In this document: in pieces, positions 56,697 to 64,000 of the stretch
Position numbering within the stretch: position 1 is the stretch's first letter
Layout: the number at the start of each line of letters is the position of its first letter
Source of the DNA: an uncultured Bacteroidota bacterium
Lineage (GTDB): Bacteria; Bacteroidota; Bacteroidia; Bacteroidales; F082
Length of the DNA stretch: 64,000 nt
Direction: 5' to 3'
NCBI GenBank assembly: GCA_903957365.1
Contig: CAJBPB010000124.1
Span: forward strand, 1-64,000
Translations under genes and position numbers: made by a program
The notes under the pieces: model-generated
Told to the model about the DNA's origin: nothing
The model's database searches: none
What the model saw: only the letters and a program-made list of their open reading frames with translations

Positions 56697-59177
56697 ATGA
56701 GAAAATTTACTCTCTTGTTTGTTTCAACTTTTGTTTTAGTATTGATGGCTTCAATGGCTTCAGCACAGGTAAACAAAAGTGGAAGTCGCGCCATGCTTTA
56801 TGAAGACGACTTTGAAAGCTATGCAGTAGGCAGTCATCTTGCCGAAGTAAGTCCTGACTGGTGGACAACATGGTCTGATGCCCCAGGTGGAGCAGAAGAC
56901 GGTGTCATCGTTGATACTGAATCATCAAGTCCGACCAAATCGGTGATGATAAGTGGAACGAACGATCAGGTTTTGAAACTGGGAAACAAAACTTCCGGTA
57001 AATACTGGGTGAACTTTATGTATATGGTTCCTACCGGTTTTGGCGGTTACTACAATTTCCAGCATTACGAAGCACCTGGTGTTGAATGGGCATTCGAAGC
57101 TTATTTTGCTGAAGATGGTTCAGGTTATATGAATGCTGGTGGCGAAAATGCCGCAACATTTACTTATGCCAAAGATACCTGGATAACAATTGAAAACTAT
57201 ATCGATCTGAACGCTGACTGGGCTCAGGTTTATTTCGATGGTGTTCTGATCTACGAATGGCAATATAGTTTGCAGGCTACTGGCGAAGCAGGTCTTCTTC
57301 AGTTAGGTGGTGTAAATCTTTATGCCGGCGCTCCAACAGGCGAAACAGCACAATATTATTTTGATGATATGTCTTTTGAAGCTGTTGTTGAAGAATTTAT
57401 TTATCAGGACGATTTTGAAAGTTTTGCAGTAGGTGATTATGTTGCCGAAACAAGCCCTGAATTCTGGACAACATGGTCAGATGCACCAGGTGGACCAGAG
57501 GATGCTTTGATCGTAAATAACACTTCAAGCAGCCCAAGCCAGTCATTCAAAGTTGACGGAACAACTGACCTTATTTTAAAACTCGGTGACAAAACAACCG
57601 GTGTTTATGAAATTAACTGGATGTTTATGGTTCCTGCGAACTTTGCAGGTTATTATAATATTCAGCATTACGAAGCTCCAGGCGTTGAATGGGGAAGCGA
57701 ATTGTATTTCTATGAAGACGGATCAGGATCTATCAATGCTGGTGGAACAGGCGCAGGATCATTCACATACAACCATGACGAATGGTTCAAAATCAGAAAC
57801 GTAGTTGATCTTGAAAAAGATTCAGGCTATATTTATTTTGATGATACTATGATCTACCAATGGCAATGGAGTCTACAGGCCACAGGTGAAGAAGGCGCTT
57901 TACAATTGGGTGGTGTTGACTTTTTCGCTGGTGCTGAAACCGGAGAATCTCCATTATATTATGTTGATGATGTTGAGTATATTACCATCGTTGAAGGCGC
58001 TGCAAGCCCTGCAATAAGCATCCCAAGTTCACCAATCATCCTAACTGCACCTCAGGGAACAATCCAGACACATGATTTGTTGATGTCTAATATTGGTGGA
58101 ACAGATCTTAATTTTGATATCGTAAACTCTTACGATGAACCTGCTAATGCTTTGAAACAAGGTTCAAAAGTTCCTGCCGGAGCTAAAACAGTAAGCAATG
58201 GCGTTCCTCAGTTCGATCCTTCCTACAATCCTGGTCCTGCTGCTCCAGCTGATCGTGATGTAACCCTTAACTATGACGGTGAAAATGCATCTGCAATTGG
58301 TTTGACAAACGCGAATCAGTGGAGAGTTTCGGCCCGTTTCCCAGCTTCGATGGTTGAAGCTTATAATGGAATGTACCTGACTTCGGTTGATGTTTTTGTT
58401 AATGAAATTGCTGATGGTCACAAAATCCAGATCTATGATATGGGCTCAATCAATTTGCCTGGCCCAGGTGAATTGCTTTACGAACAGGATTTCTTCCCAA
58501 ATCTTGCAAACTGGACAACTGTAGTTCTGGTTGACCCTGTTTATATCTCCGGAAAAGACATCTGGATTGGTTATTGGATGGATCAACCTGCAGGTATTTT
58601 CCCGGCTGGTGTTGATGCAGGCCCGCTAAACCCTGATGGTGACTGGATTTCAACTGGTCCAGGTTGGGGTCACTTAAGTGACAACCCTGATTTTGAAGTG
58701 AATTGGAACATTCGTGGAACCTTAACCGGTGAAGCAGGTTTTGCATGGTTATCGACCAATCCTTCTTTTGGTGTTTTAGCTCCAGGTTCAAATGAAACAA
58801 TTGTTGTAACAATTGATGCAAGCAGCCTTCAGGAGTTAACCATTTACAAAGGAAAATTGCACGTAAGAAGCAATGACCCTGTTAACGAGCAAATCAATAT
58901 CAGTGTTTGGATTACCGTATTGGTTGGTGTAAACGAAACTGGCGAAAAAGCTTATGTAAGTGTTTATCCTAATCCGGCAAACGATGTATTGAATTTGGTT
59001 GCTAATACTGAAATCACAAATGTTACCATTAGTAATAACCTTGGACAGGTTGTTTATAGTGGTTTAGTAAATAATACTGAAACACAAATCCGTCTTGATG
59101 AATTCAAAACAGGTATGTATTTCGTTACCATTGAAACAAACAATGGAACAGCTACACAAAAACTGATGGTGAAATAA
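56697..59177 (+). CDS. T9SS-exported protein with two tandem 200-residue repeats
   Basis: Large secreted protein of 826 residues. Seen: signal peptide 1-23 (SMASAQ); two tandem beta-rich repeats at 38-229 and 238-429 with a 200-residue period, each starting DDFESxAVG and containing WTTWSDAPGG, YYNxQHYEAPGVEW, and LQATGExG...LQLGGV, resembling a LamG/concanavalin-like sandwich; two ASPM/HYDIN-like segments (about 434-480 and 680-745) around an inserted beta-rich domain (about 520-680) of the cleaved-adhesin/gingipain-adhesin type by appearance; and a type A C-terminal sorting domain (756-826) beginning VYPNPANDVLNL and ending QKLMVK. The sorting domain sends it through the type IX system to the cell surface. 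Surface glycan binding or matrix role is inference. No protease motif is seen. Its coding is smooth and codon-biased, suggesting strong expression. Confidence 0.85.
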   Translation: MRKFTLLFVSTFVLVLMASMASAQVNKSGSRAMLYEDDFESYAVGSHLAEVSPDWWTTWSDAPGGAEDGVIVDTESSSPTKSVMISGTNDQVLKLGNKTSGKYWVNFMYMVPTGFGGYYNFQHYEAPGVEWAFEAYFAEDGSGYMNAGGENAATFTYAKDTWITIENYIDLNADWAQVYFDGVLIYEWQYSLQATGEAGLLQLGGVNLYAGAPTGETAQYYFDDMSFEAVVEEFIYQDDFESFAVGDYVAETSPEFWTTWSDAPGGPEDALIVNNTSSSPSQSFKVDGTTDLILKLGDKTTGVYEINWMFMVPANFAGYYNIQHYEAPGVEWGSELYFYEDGSGSINAGGTGAGSFTYNHDEWFKIRNVVDLEKDSGYIYFDDTMIYQWQWSLQATGEEGALQLGGVDFFAGAETGESPLYYVDDVEYITIVEGAASPAISIPSSPIILTAPQGTIQTHDLLMSNIGGTDLNFDIVNSYDEPANALKQGSKVPAGAKTVSNGVPQFDPSYNPGPAAPADRDVTLNYDGENASAIGLTNANQWRVSARFPASMVEAYNGMYLTSVDVFVNEIADGHKIQIYDMGSINLPGPGELLYEQDFFPNLANWTTVVLVDPVYISGKDIWIGYWMDQPAGIFPAGVDAGPLNPDGDWISTGPGWGHLSDNPDFEVNWNIRGTLTGEAGFAWLSTNPSFGVLAPGSNETIVVTIDASSLQELTIYKGKLHVRSNDPVNEQINISVWITVLVGVNETGEKAYVSVYPNPANDVLNLVANTEITNVTISNNLGQVVYSGLVNNTETQIRLDEFKTGMYFVTIETNNGTATQKLMVK
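56808..57983 (+). repeat. Tandem 600-bp coding repeat in the T9SS protein gene
   Basis: Two units at 56808-57383 and 57408-57983 encode the two 200-residue-period modules; many stretches are identical at the amino-acid level but clearly diverged in DNA. Confidence 0.8.
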
Positions 59178-59204
59178 TCATTCCCAATCGGGTTTATTGA
59201 ATTT

Positions 59205-59240
59205 CAAAGGCTGCATCTACCAATGCAGCCTTTGATTTTT
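59205..59240 (+). terminator. Rho-independent terminator after the T9SS protein gene
   Basis: Twelve-bp perfect stem (CAAAGGCTGCAT with ATGCAGCCTTTG) around a 6-nt loop, then ATTTTT; 27 bp after the stop. Confidence 0.88.
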
Positions 59241-59367
59241 AAATAGTTACCTTTATTTTTCAATTATTGTTACCAGACTGATTCGTGTGTATCTTTTTGA
59301 ATAGAATCAACAACTTATTTTGATGACTTTGTAATTTGATTAATCTTTGCCCAAAAGTTAACAGAAC

Positions 59368-59892
59368 ATGTATGTAAAATCAAACATATTGTTTGCTGAA
59401 AAACATTTCGAAGAAATATATACCAGAATCAATCGTCCGGTTGTAATCGCTGACGATATCCGTAATCCGGATAATGCGGGGGCATTGATACGGCTTGCTG
59501 ATAATATGGGTGCTTCACACGTTTATTTTCTTGCTGATGAGGAATCGGTGCATCTTCCAAAAATGCAAAGGGTGGCGGCCAGCAGTTATGGTAATCTGCA
59601 ATGGAGTTTCTCAAAAAATAAAAGCATATCAGAAACAGTAAAAGACAATTATACCATTGTTGCATTGGAAACCACAACAATAGCTACCAGTTTATTCGAG
59701 ACTAATTTACCGGATAATCCTGCTTTTATTGTTGGAAATGAAAGGGTTGGGATTAGCAACGAGATATTGGATCAAGCTGTAATACATGTTTATATTCCTG
59801 TACCCGGCATCACACGCTCACTTAATGTTACCCACGCTTCTGCTGTATTATTCTTCGAATGGTTGCGCCAGATGCAATTAAGACATGGATGA
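59368..59892 (+). CDS. SpoU/TrmH-family RNA 2'-O-methyltransferase
   Basis: SPOUT methyltransferase of 174 residues that should methylate a ribose 2'-OH in tRNA or rRNA. Seen: motif 1 IADDIRNPDNAGALIRLADN with the catalytic Asn/Arg, motif 2 PAFIVGNERVGISNE, and motif 3 VYIPVPGITRSLNVTHASAV forming the SAM-binding knot. The protein lacks an N-terminal L30e-like substrate-binding domain, so it is the short, TrmH/TrmL-like form. Target base unknown. Monocistronic. Confidence 0.88.
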   Translation: MYVKSNILFAEKHFEEIYTRINRPVVIADDIRNPDNAGALIRLADNMGASHVYFLADEESVHLPKMQRVAASSYGNLQWSFSKNKSISETVKDNYTIVALETTTIATSLFETNLPDNPAFIVGNERVGISNEILDQAVIHVYIPVPGITRSLNVTHASAVLFFEWLRQMQLRHG

Positions 59893-60060
59893 TTTTCTTA
59901 CTTTTGCCAGTCTCTGATCATTCAACAGTTTAATTTCCAATTCAGTATTTTCAGGTTGGGAAAAGTTACAAATCAGGTAATGGTTGCTGGTAATTTCAAC
60001 ACTGGTCGGAGTAATGCTTCTTTGTTCTTATACTTCAAAACAGCGTAAATAAAAACAATA

Positions 60061-60768
60061 ATGATAAATAATAAGAAACACTATACACATCTTTTTTTTG
60101 ATCTTGATCGCACATTATGGGATTTTGACACGAGTTCTCACCAGACATTTGTATATCTTTTCGAGAAATTTGATTTGAAGAATAGGGGAATTCAATCGTT
60201 TGATGAATTTTCGAAAATTTACCACAAACACAATGATTATTATTGGGATCTCTATCGGAAAGGTGAGTTAACCAAAGATATTCTACGCGGTATCCGTTTT
60301 CAGGCGACTTTTGAATCCTTTGGTATTGACAATAAGGAATTAATTCAAAATATTTCAGAAGAATATCTTTATCATTCACCACGCAATGTTTTTTTGTTTC
60401 CAAATACGCACAAAACTCTGGAATACCTATATCAAAAAGTTGAACTCCATTTGATTACCAATGGATTTGAGGAGGTTCAGGAAATTAAGATGCAGTCATC
60501 CGACCTGAGGAAATATTTCAAAACCATCGTTACATCAGAAGAAGCTGGTGTAAAAAAACCAGATGCGCGCATTTTTGAATTTGCTTTGAAACGCGCTAAT
60601 GCAGAAGTTGTTGACAGTTTAATGATCGGGGATGATCTGGAGGTAGATATCGAAGGCGCCCGTCAGTTTGGAATGGACACAGTGTTCTTTAATCCTGAGA
60701 ATATTCCCCATCCGGGAAGTGCAACTTTTGAAATAAGTGATTTGTGCGAACTGTGTGACTATTTCTGA
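60061..60768 (+). CDS. YjjG-type noncanonical pyrimidine nucleotidase, HAD family
   Basis: HAD phosphatase of 235 residues; the closest characterised type is YjjG, a 5'-nucleotidase that removes noncanonical or excess pyrimidine nucleotides. Seen: motif I FFDLDRTLWDFD (Asp14, Asp16), a helical cap (about 20-95), motif II LITNGFEE, motif III Lys in VKKPDARIFEFAL, and motif IV MIGDDLEVDIEGARQFGMDT. Its last 10 bp overlap the end of psd on the other strand. Confidence 0.86.
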   Translation: MINNKKHYTHLFFDLDRTLWDFDTSSHQTFVYLFEKFDLKNRGIQSFDEFSKIYHKHNDYYWDLYRKGELTKDILRGIRFQATFESFGIDNKELIQNISEEYLYHSPRNVFLFPNTHKTLEYLYQKVELHLITNGFEEVQEIKMQSSDLRKYFKTIVTSEEAGVKKPDARIFEFALKRANAEVVDSLMIGDDLEVDIEGARQFGMDTVFFNPENIPHPGSATFEISDLCELCDYF

Positions 60769-61421
60769 AAAGTTGCCAGTACAGTTTGTTGTCCTTTCAC
60801 TTTATCACCCATTTTTACGTTTATTTTGGCTGTCAGAGGAACAAAAAAATCTACACGTGACCCAAAACGTATCAAGCCAAATTCCTTTCCCTGACTCGCT
60901 TTAGAACCTTTCTGAACGTAACACACGATTCTCCGTGCCATCATTCCGGCAATTTGCCTGAACAATACTTCTTTCCCTTTTCCATTAGATACGACCACTG
61001 TGTTTCTTTCATTCTCGGTGGACGATTTAGGATGATTTGCGAAGAGGAATTTACCAGGATGATATTTTACATAAGTAACCTCGCCGCTAATTGGAAACCA
61101 GTTGATATGCACATTCAATGGTGACATGAAAACCGAAATCTGAATTCGCTTATCTTTGAAATATTCAGATTCAAAAACCTCTTCAATTGCTACTACAGTG
61201 CCGTCTGCTGACGAAATGACCGCTTCAGGTTGTAGATTGATTGTCCTTTTCGGTACACGGAAAAAACTGATTTCCCAGAGAAGTGTCAGTCCAAGTAATA
61301 CATAAAAAAGATAATGAAAGACAGACTGCTCTGGTAAAAAATAAAATAAAATGGCCACTAAAACTGAATAAATCAGCGTTGAAACAGCAATAATCTTAAT
61401 GCCTTCGCGGTGTATATACAT
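60759..61421 (-). CDS. psd: Phosphatidylserine decarboxylase, short soluble-like form
   Basis: Pyruvoyl-dependent enzyme converting phosphatidylserine to phosphatidylethanolamine at the inner membrane. Seen in 220 residues: two N-terminal TM helices (about 8-50), AVISSADGTVVAIEEV, IQISVFMSPLNVHINW, and the self-cleavage region with RFGSRVDFFVP near 190-200, where the Ser in GS becomes the pyruvoyl group. The GS version is normal for the short archaeal/Bacteroidota Psd type. It starts 2 bp after cdsA, so both make phospholipid in one operon. Psd and cdsA use CDP-diacylglycerol in successive steps with PssA, whose gene is not in the window. Confidence 0.92.
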   Translation of the reverse strand: MYIHREGIKIIAVSTLIYSVLVAILFYFLPEQSVFHYLFYVLLGLTLLWEISFFRVPKRTINLQPEAVISSADGTVVAIEEVFESEYFKDKRIQISVFMSPLNVHINWFPISGEVTYVKYHPGKFLFANHPKSSTENERNTVVVSNGKGKEVLFRQIAGMMARRIVCYVQKGSKASQGKEFGLIRFGSRVDFFVPLTAKINVKMGDKVKGQQTVLATFQK

Positions 61422-61423
61422 AA

Positions 61424-62245
61424 TTATTGAGCGATTATCAGATAAACAAAAACAAAAGGAATAGCAAAGAATGTAGCGTCAAAACGATCAAGTATGCCGC
61501 CATGACCAGGAATCAAAGTGCCGGAATCCTTGACGCCGGCCTGACGTTTAAGCATCGATTCGATTAAATCGCCAAGGCTGCCGAAGACAACCACAATAGA
61601 TGCCATCGCTAGTGCCTGATTTAAAGAAAGATAGCCGGTATATTGCGCAAAAAGTGCAGCACCACCCAGTGTGAAAAACAATCCTCCGATACTGCCTTCC
61701 CAAGACTTTTTTGGTGAAACACGCTCAAATAAACGGTTTCTTCCAAACTGACTTCCAATTAGATACGCGAATATGTCATTCACCCAGATCATCACAATTA
61801 CGCTTAAAAGTAAAACTGGACCAGCAGTTGAGCCAACGATTTTGTCATTAAAAAAATACAGTGTCAGCGCCGAAGGCAAGGCAACCAGAAACAAGGATGC
61901 GAATTGAATGGAAGCGAGTTCACTGTATGCGTTTTTTGTTGAGAAAAGGCTTTGTAAAAAAGGAAAAAATATAGGGAAAACCAGTAAAGACAATAAATCG
62001 GATTGAATAAGTCCAAGTGCGTGCAAACCGATCAGCAGGTATGCTGAGGTAGAAACAAACAGGGATGGAAGCAAACGAATGGATGTTTTGTTTACGAATA
62101 TAATTAAGCGGTTCATTTCGATTGTCCCGATAACAGTGACAACCAGCATCAAAATAGCGAAAACATAAGCAGATAACAGAATAGAACCTACCACTATTAA
62201 AGCAAATATTAATCCATAAAATGTTCTGGTTATCAGGTTCTTCAT
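61424..62245 (-). CDS. cdsA: Phosphatidate cytidylyltransferase
   Basis: Inner-membrane enzyme making CDP-diacylglycerol from phosphatidate and CTP. Seen in 273 residues: about eight TM helices and the C-terminal signature (SxxKR..D..K.....PGHGG.LDRxD) as SMLKRQAGVKDSGTLIPGHGGILDRFD (overlapping halves, about 230-258). The ATG at 62245 is preferred over a TTG nine codons upstream because a promoter-like box at 62283-62290 would start transcription almost at the TTG. Upstream gene of the cdsA-psd operon. Confidence 0.93.
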   Translation of the reverse strand: MKNLITRTFYGLIFALIVVGSILLSAYVFAILMLVVTVIGTIEMNRLIIFVNKTSIRLLPSLFVSTSAYLLIGLHALGLIQSDLLSLLVFPIFFPFLQSLFSTKNAYSELASIQFASLFLVALPSALTLYFFNDKIVGSTAGPVLLLSVIVMIWVNDIFAYLIGSQFGRNRLFERVSPKKSWEGSIGGLFFTLGGAALFAQYTGYLSLNQALAMASIVVVFGSLGDLIESMLKRQAGVKDSGTLIPGHGGILDRFDATFFAIPFVFVYLIIAQ

Positions 62246-62619
62246 CTGAAAAATGCCTACATTTTTTATCAATAGGGGCGGGCAAAGATAGTTACTTTTC
62301 GATGAAATGTTTTTTTTAATAATCAGTTTGTTTGGAGGTTAGTCAGATGCCTGTAATTTGAAGGCAGTCTGTTTATATTGCTTTAAATCATTTTACTTAA
62401 AAAGTGCGTCATTAACACAGGTGGAAGGTAATTATTAAAATTCCTGCAAAAACCAGTTAACGTAAGGTAAATTATCATTAAAGGAAGGTGTTTTTTTATT
62501 AGCAATGACAACTATAAGGATTTTTACCTGATTCAATCGTGGAGTAACAAAGATTTATCTTCTGAAAACCAACTTATTATTTAAATTAGTCGCTTAATTT
62601 ATTTATCAAACGTTGAACT
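62246..62619. other. Intergenic region between divergent cdsA and the amino-acid permease
   Basis: About 370 bp. It contains the cdsA -7 box. The rest is AT-rich with no gene, terminator or clear second promoter recognised for the permease. Confidence 0.5.
62283..62290 (-). promoter_or_regulatory. Bacteroidota -7 box for cdsA-psd
   Basis: Minus strand reads TATCTTTG, a match to TAnnTTTG, 37 bp before the cdsA ATG at 62245. Confidence 0.6.
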
Positions 62620-64000
62620 ATGGTAAACCAAAGGAATTTGATCAGAACACTTGGCTTGGGTTATGTTATCATTTTTGTTGTAGCAAATATCATTGGATCA
62701 GGTGTATATAAAAAGATAGCTCCGATGGCTGCCGAACTCCACTCTTCGGTATGGATACTCATGGCATGGATTGTCGCAGGGATTATCACCATTTTTGGCG
62801 CATTAAGTAATGCTGAGGTAGCCGGATTACTGGCCGATACAGGGGGAGATTTTGTTTACTTTAAAAAAATCTACAATCGTTTTTTCGCATTTTTATATGG
62901 ATGGTCACTCTTTGCAGTCATCCAGACCGCAACGATATCATCATTGGCTTATGTTTTTGCGCAATCGTTGAACAGCATCATCCCAATCCCTGAAATATTT
63001 TCCTCACTTAGCGATTTTTCAATTGGAGGCGTTTTTTTACCTTTTCATGATTTTGGTGTAAAATTGACAGCCATTTTCCTGATATTACTTTTGACCTTTT
63101 TGAATATAACCGGATTAAAAAGTGGTGCCGGTGTCAGTAAATTCATTATGTTTCTGGTATTCACGGGTTTGTTTGTGATCGCATTCTTTGGACTTAGCCA
63201 TGTGGATGTATTGCCACCTGACTTCATGAATTTAAGTGATCTGACAAGTGGAACCGTTACTATATCCTCTTTTTTTACTGCGATGCTGGGCGCATTTTGG
63301 GCCTATCAAGGTTGGGTTTCAGTTGGATATATTGGTGGGGAGGTTAAAGATCCTAATAAAAACATCCCAAAAGGGATTGTGATTGGTGTCTTTGTCGTGA
63401 TCTTTATTTATCTTTTGGTAAATGTAACCTATCTCACACTTTTGTCAATTCCTCAACTGGAACAAATTTACGCATCTGGCAATCAGATTGCTGCCATTGA
63501 GGCAGTCAGAAGTTTCTGGGGGACAGGGGGTGTTTTATTTATCTCATTGTTGATTCTAGTGACTACGCTTGGTTGCACCAATGCCAGTATTCTAACCGGT
63601 GCACGCCCGTATTATGCTATGTCGCGGGACCGGCTTTTCTTCTCAGGTATCGGAAAACTGAACAAAACCAATGTACCGGGTAATTCACTTTTGTGGCAGG
63701 GAATATGGGCCTCAGTGCTGGTGTTGTCGGGAACCTTTGATCAGTTGACCGATATGATCATTTTTGCAGTATTTATTTTTTACGGAGCCACATCCCTGGG
63801 TGTAATTATTCTGCGGCGCAAAATGCCCGATGCACAACGTCCTTATAAAGTGTGGGGTTATCCTGTTGTTCCTGTAATTTTTATAATATTTTGTTTGATT
63901 TTGTTTTTCAATACAATTATCACACGGCCACGTGAAGCAGCCATTGGCATGATCCTGATATTATCAGGTATTCCGGTTTATCTTTTTTTGCAGAGAAAAC
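62620..64000 (+). CDS. APC-family amino acid permease (cut by the window's right edge)
   Basis: Polytopic transporter of the amino acid-polyamine-organocation superfamily, truncated after 460 codons by the end of the window. Translation from the ATG shows the first-helix motif VVANIIGSGVYKKIAPMAAE, which has the unwound glycine segment GSG that binds the substrate amine, NAEVAGLLADTGGDFVYFKKI, AFWAYQGWVSVGYIGGEVKDP (two overlapping parts), RPYYAMSRDRLFF and KMPDAQRPYKVWGYPVVP. About eleven to twelve hydrophobic segments are visible. The pattern fits the LAT/YfnA-like group. Substrate unknown. Confidence 0.85.
   Translation, partial: MVNQRNLIRTLGLGYVIIFVVANIIGSGVYKKIAPMAAELHSSVWILMAWIVAGIITIFGALSNAEVAGLLADTGGDFVYFKKIYNRFFAFLYGWSLFAVIQTATISSLAYVFAQSLNSIIPIPEIFSSLSDFSIGGVFLPFHDFGVKLTAIFLILLLTFLNITGLKSGAGVSKFIMFLVFTGLFVIAFFGLSHVDVLPPDFMNLSDLTSGTVTISSFFTAMLGAFWAYQGWVSVGYIGGEVKDPNKNIPKGIVIGVFVVIFIYLLVNVTYLTLLSIPQLEQIYASGNQIAAIEAVRSFWGTGGVLFISLLILVTTLGCTNASILTGARPYYAMSRDRLFFSGIGKLNKTNVPGNSLLWQGIWASVLVLSGTFDQLTDMIIFAVFIFYGATSLGVIILRRKMPDAQRPYKVWGYPVVPVIFIIFCLILFFNTIITRPREAAIGMILILSGIPVYLFLQRK

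Overview
The window looks like chromosomal DNA of a Bacteroidota bacterium, most likely from the Bacteroidales/Marinilabiliales side. The evidence is the AT-rich composition, many promoters of the Bacteroidota type (TAnnTTTG about 15-30 nt before the start codon), an almost complete lack of Shine-Dalgarno sequences, a secreted protein with a type IX secretion C-terminal sorting domain, the families DUF4252, DUF4173 and DUF5009, FadL/OmpP1- and OmpA-type outer-membrane proteins, and an archaeal/eukaryote-type prolyl-tRNA synthetase. Most of the window is ordinary core genome. No tRNA, rRNA, CRISPR array, transposase or prophage was seen.

Layout. 0.1-9.5 kb is a central-metabolism block: a leftward operon sucA-sucB-nadB (2-oxoglutarate dehydrogenase E1 and E2, L-aspartate oxidase), a small 2[4Fe-4S] ferredoxin, and divergent korAB (2-oxoglutarate:ferredoxin oxidoreductase). 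The cell therefore has both an NAD-linked and a ferredoxin-linked route for the same TCA step. 9.5-22.3 kb carries tilS, dsbD, an M20 dipeptidase, gapA, a leftward lpxK-punA-lpxH cluster, a Nif3 protein with a zinc-ribbon coiled-coil protein, and a TPR protein. 22.3-30.9 kb holds a FadL-like porin, a low-complexity Tyr/Gly/Ser lipoprotein, proS, a DUF5009 membrane protein, mazG, a PAP2 phosphatase, and an ECF-type sigma factor with a small His-rich membrane partner.

30.9-34.7 kb is the only clearly accessory stretch. It holds a methyltransferase, an OmpA-like protein, four direct copies of a ~95-bp repeat with a palindromic core, other palindromes, a hairpin repeated on both sides of the segment, and a single small secreted-protein gene enclosed by a 10-bp inverted repeat. 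It looks like a landing zone for small repeats and cassette-like DNA.

34.7-64 kb returns to core functions: ahpC; a DUF4173 membrane protein; a TolC / MacB-type permease / HlyD-type adaptor export cluster with no ATPase gene beside it; a leftward run guaB - PpiD/SurA-like chaperone - SurA-like lipoprotein - SurA - MoxR ATPase; a metallophosphoesterase; valS; DUF4252; a POT peptide transporter; a YhcC-type radical SAM protein; a large T9SS-exported protein with two tandem 200-residue repeats; a SpoU methyltransferase; a YjjG-type HAD phosphatase; psd and cdsA for phospholipid synthesis; and an APC amino-acid permease cut by the right edge.

Several start codons were moved inward from the longest possible ORF because an ATG lies just downstream of a promoter-like box or at the family's usual N-terminus (korA, gapA, mazG, cdsA, the DUF4252 gene, the TPR gene, the radical SAM gene, the adaptor, surA). 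Nothing in the window amounts to a clear new multi-gene system. The best leads are the repeat island at 31.8-33.5 kb, the cassette-like unit at 33.6-34.4 kb, and the sigma factor / His-rich membrane protein pair.
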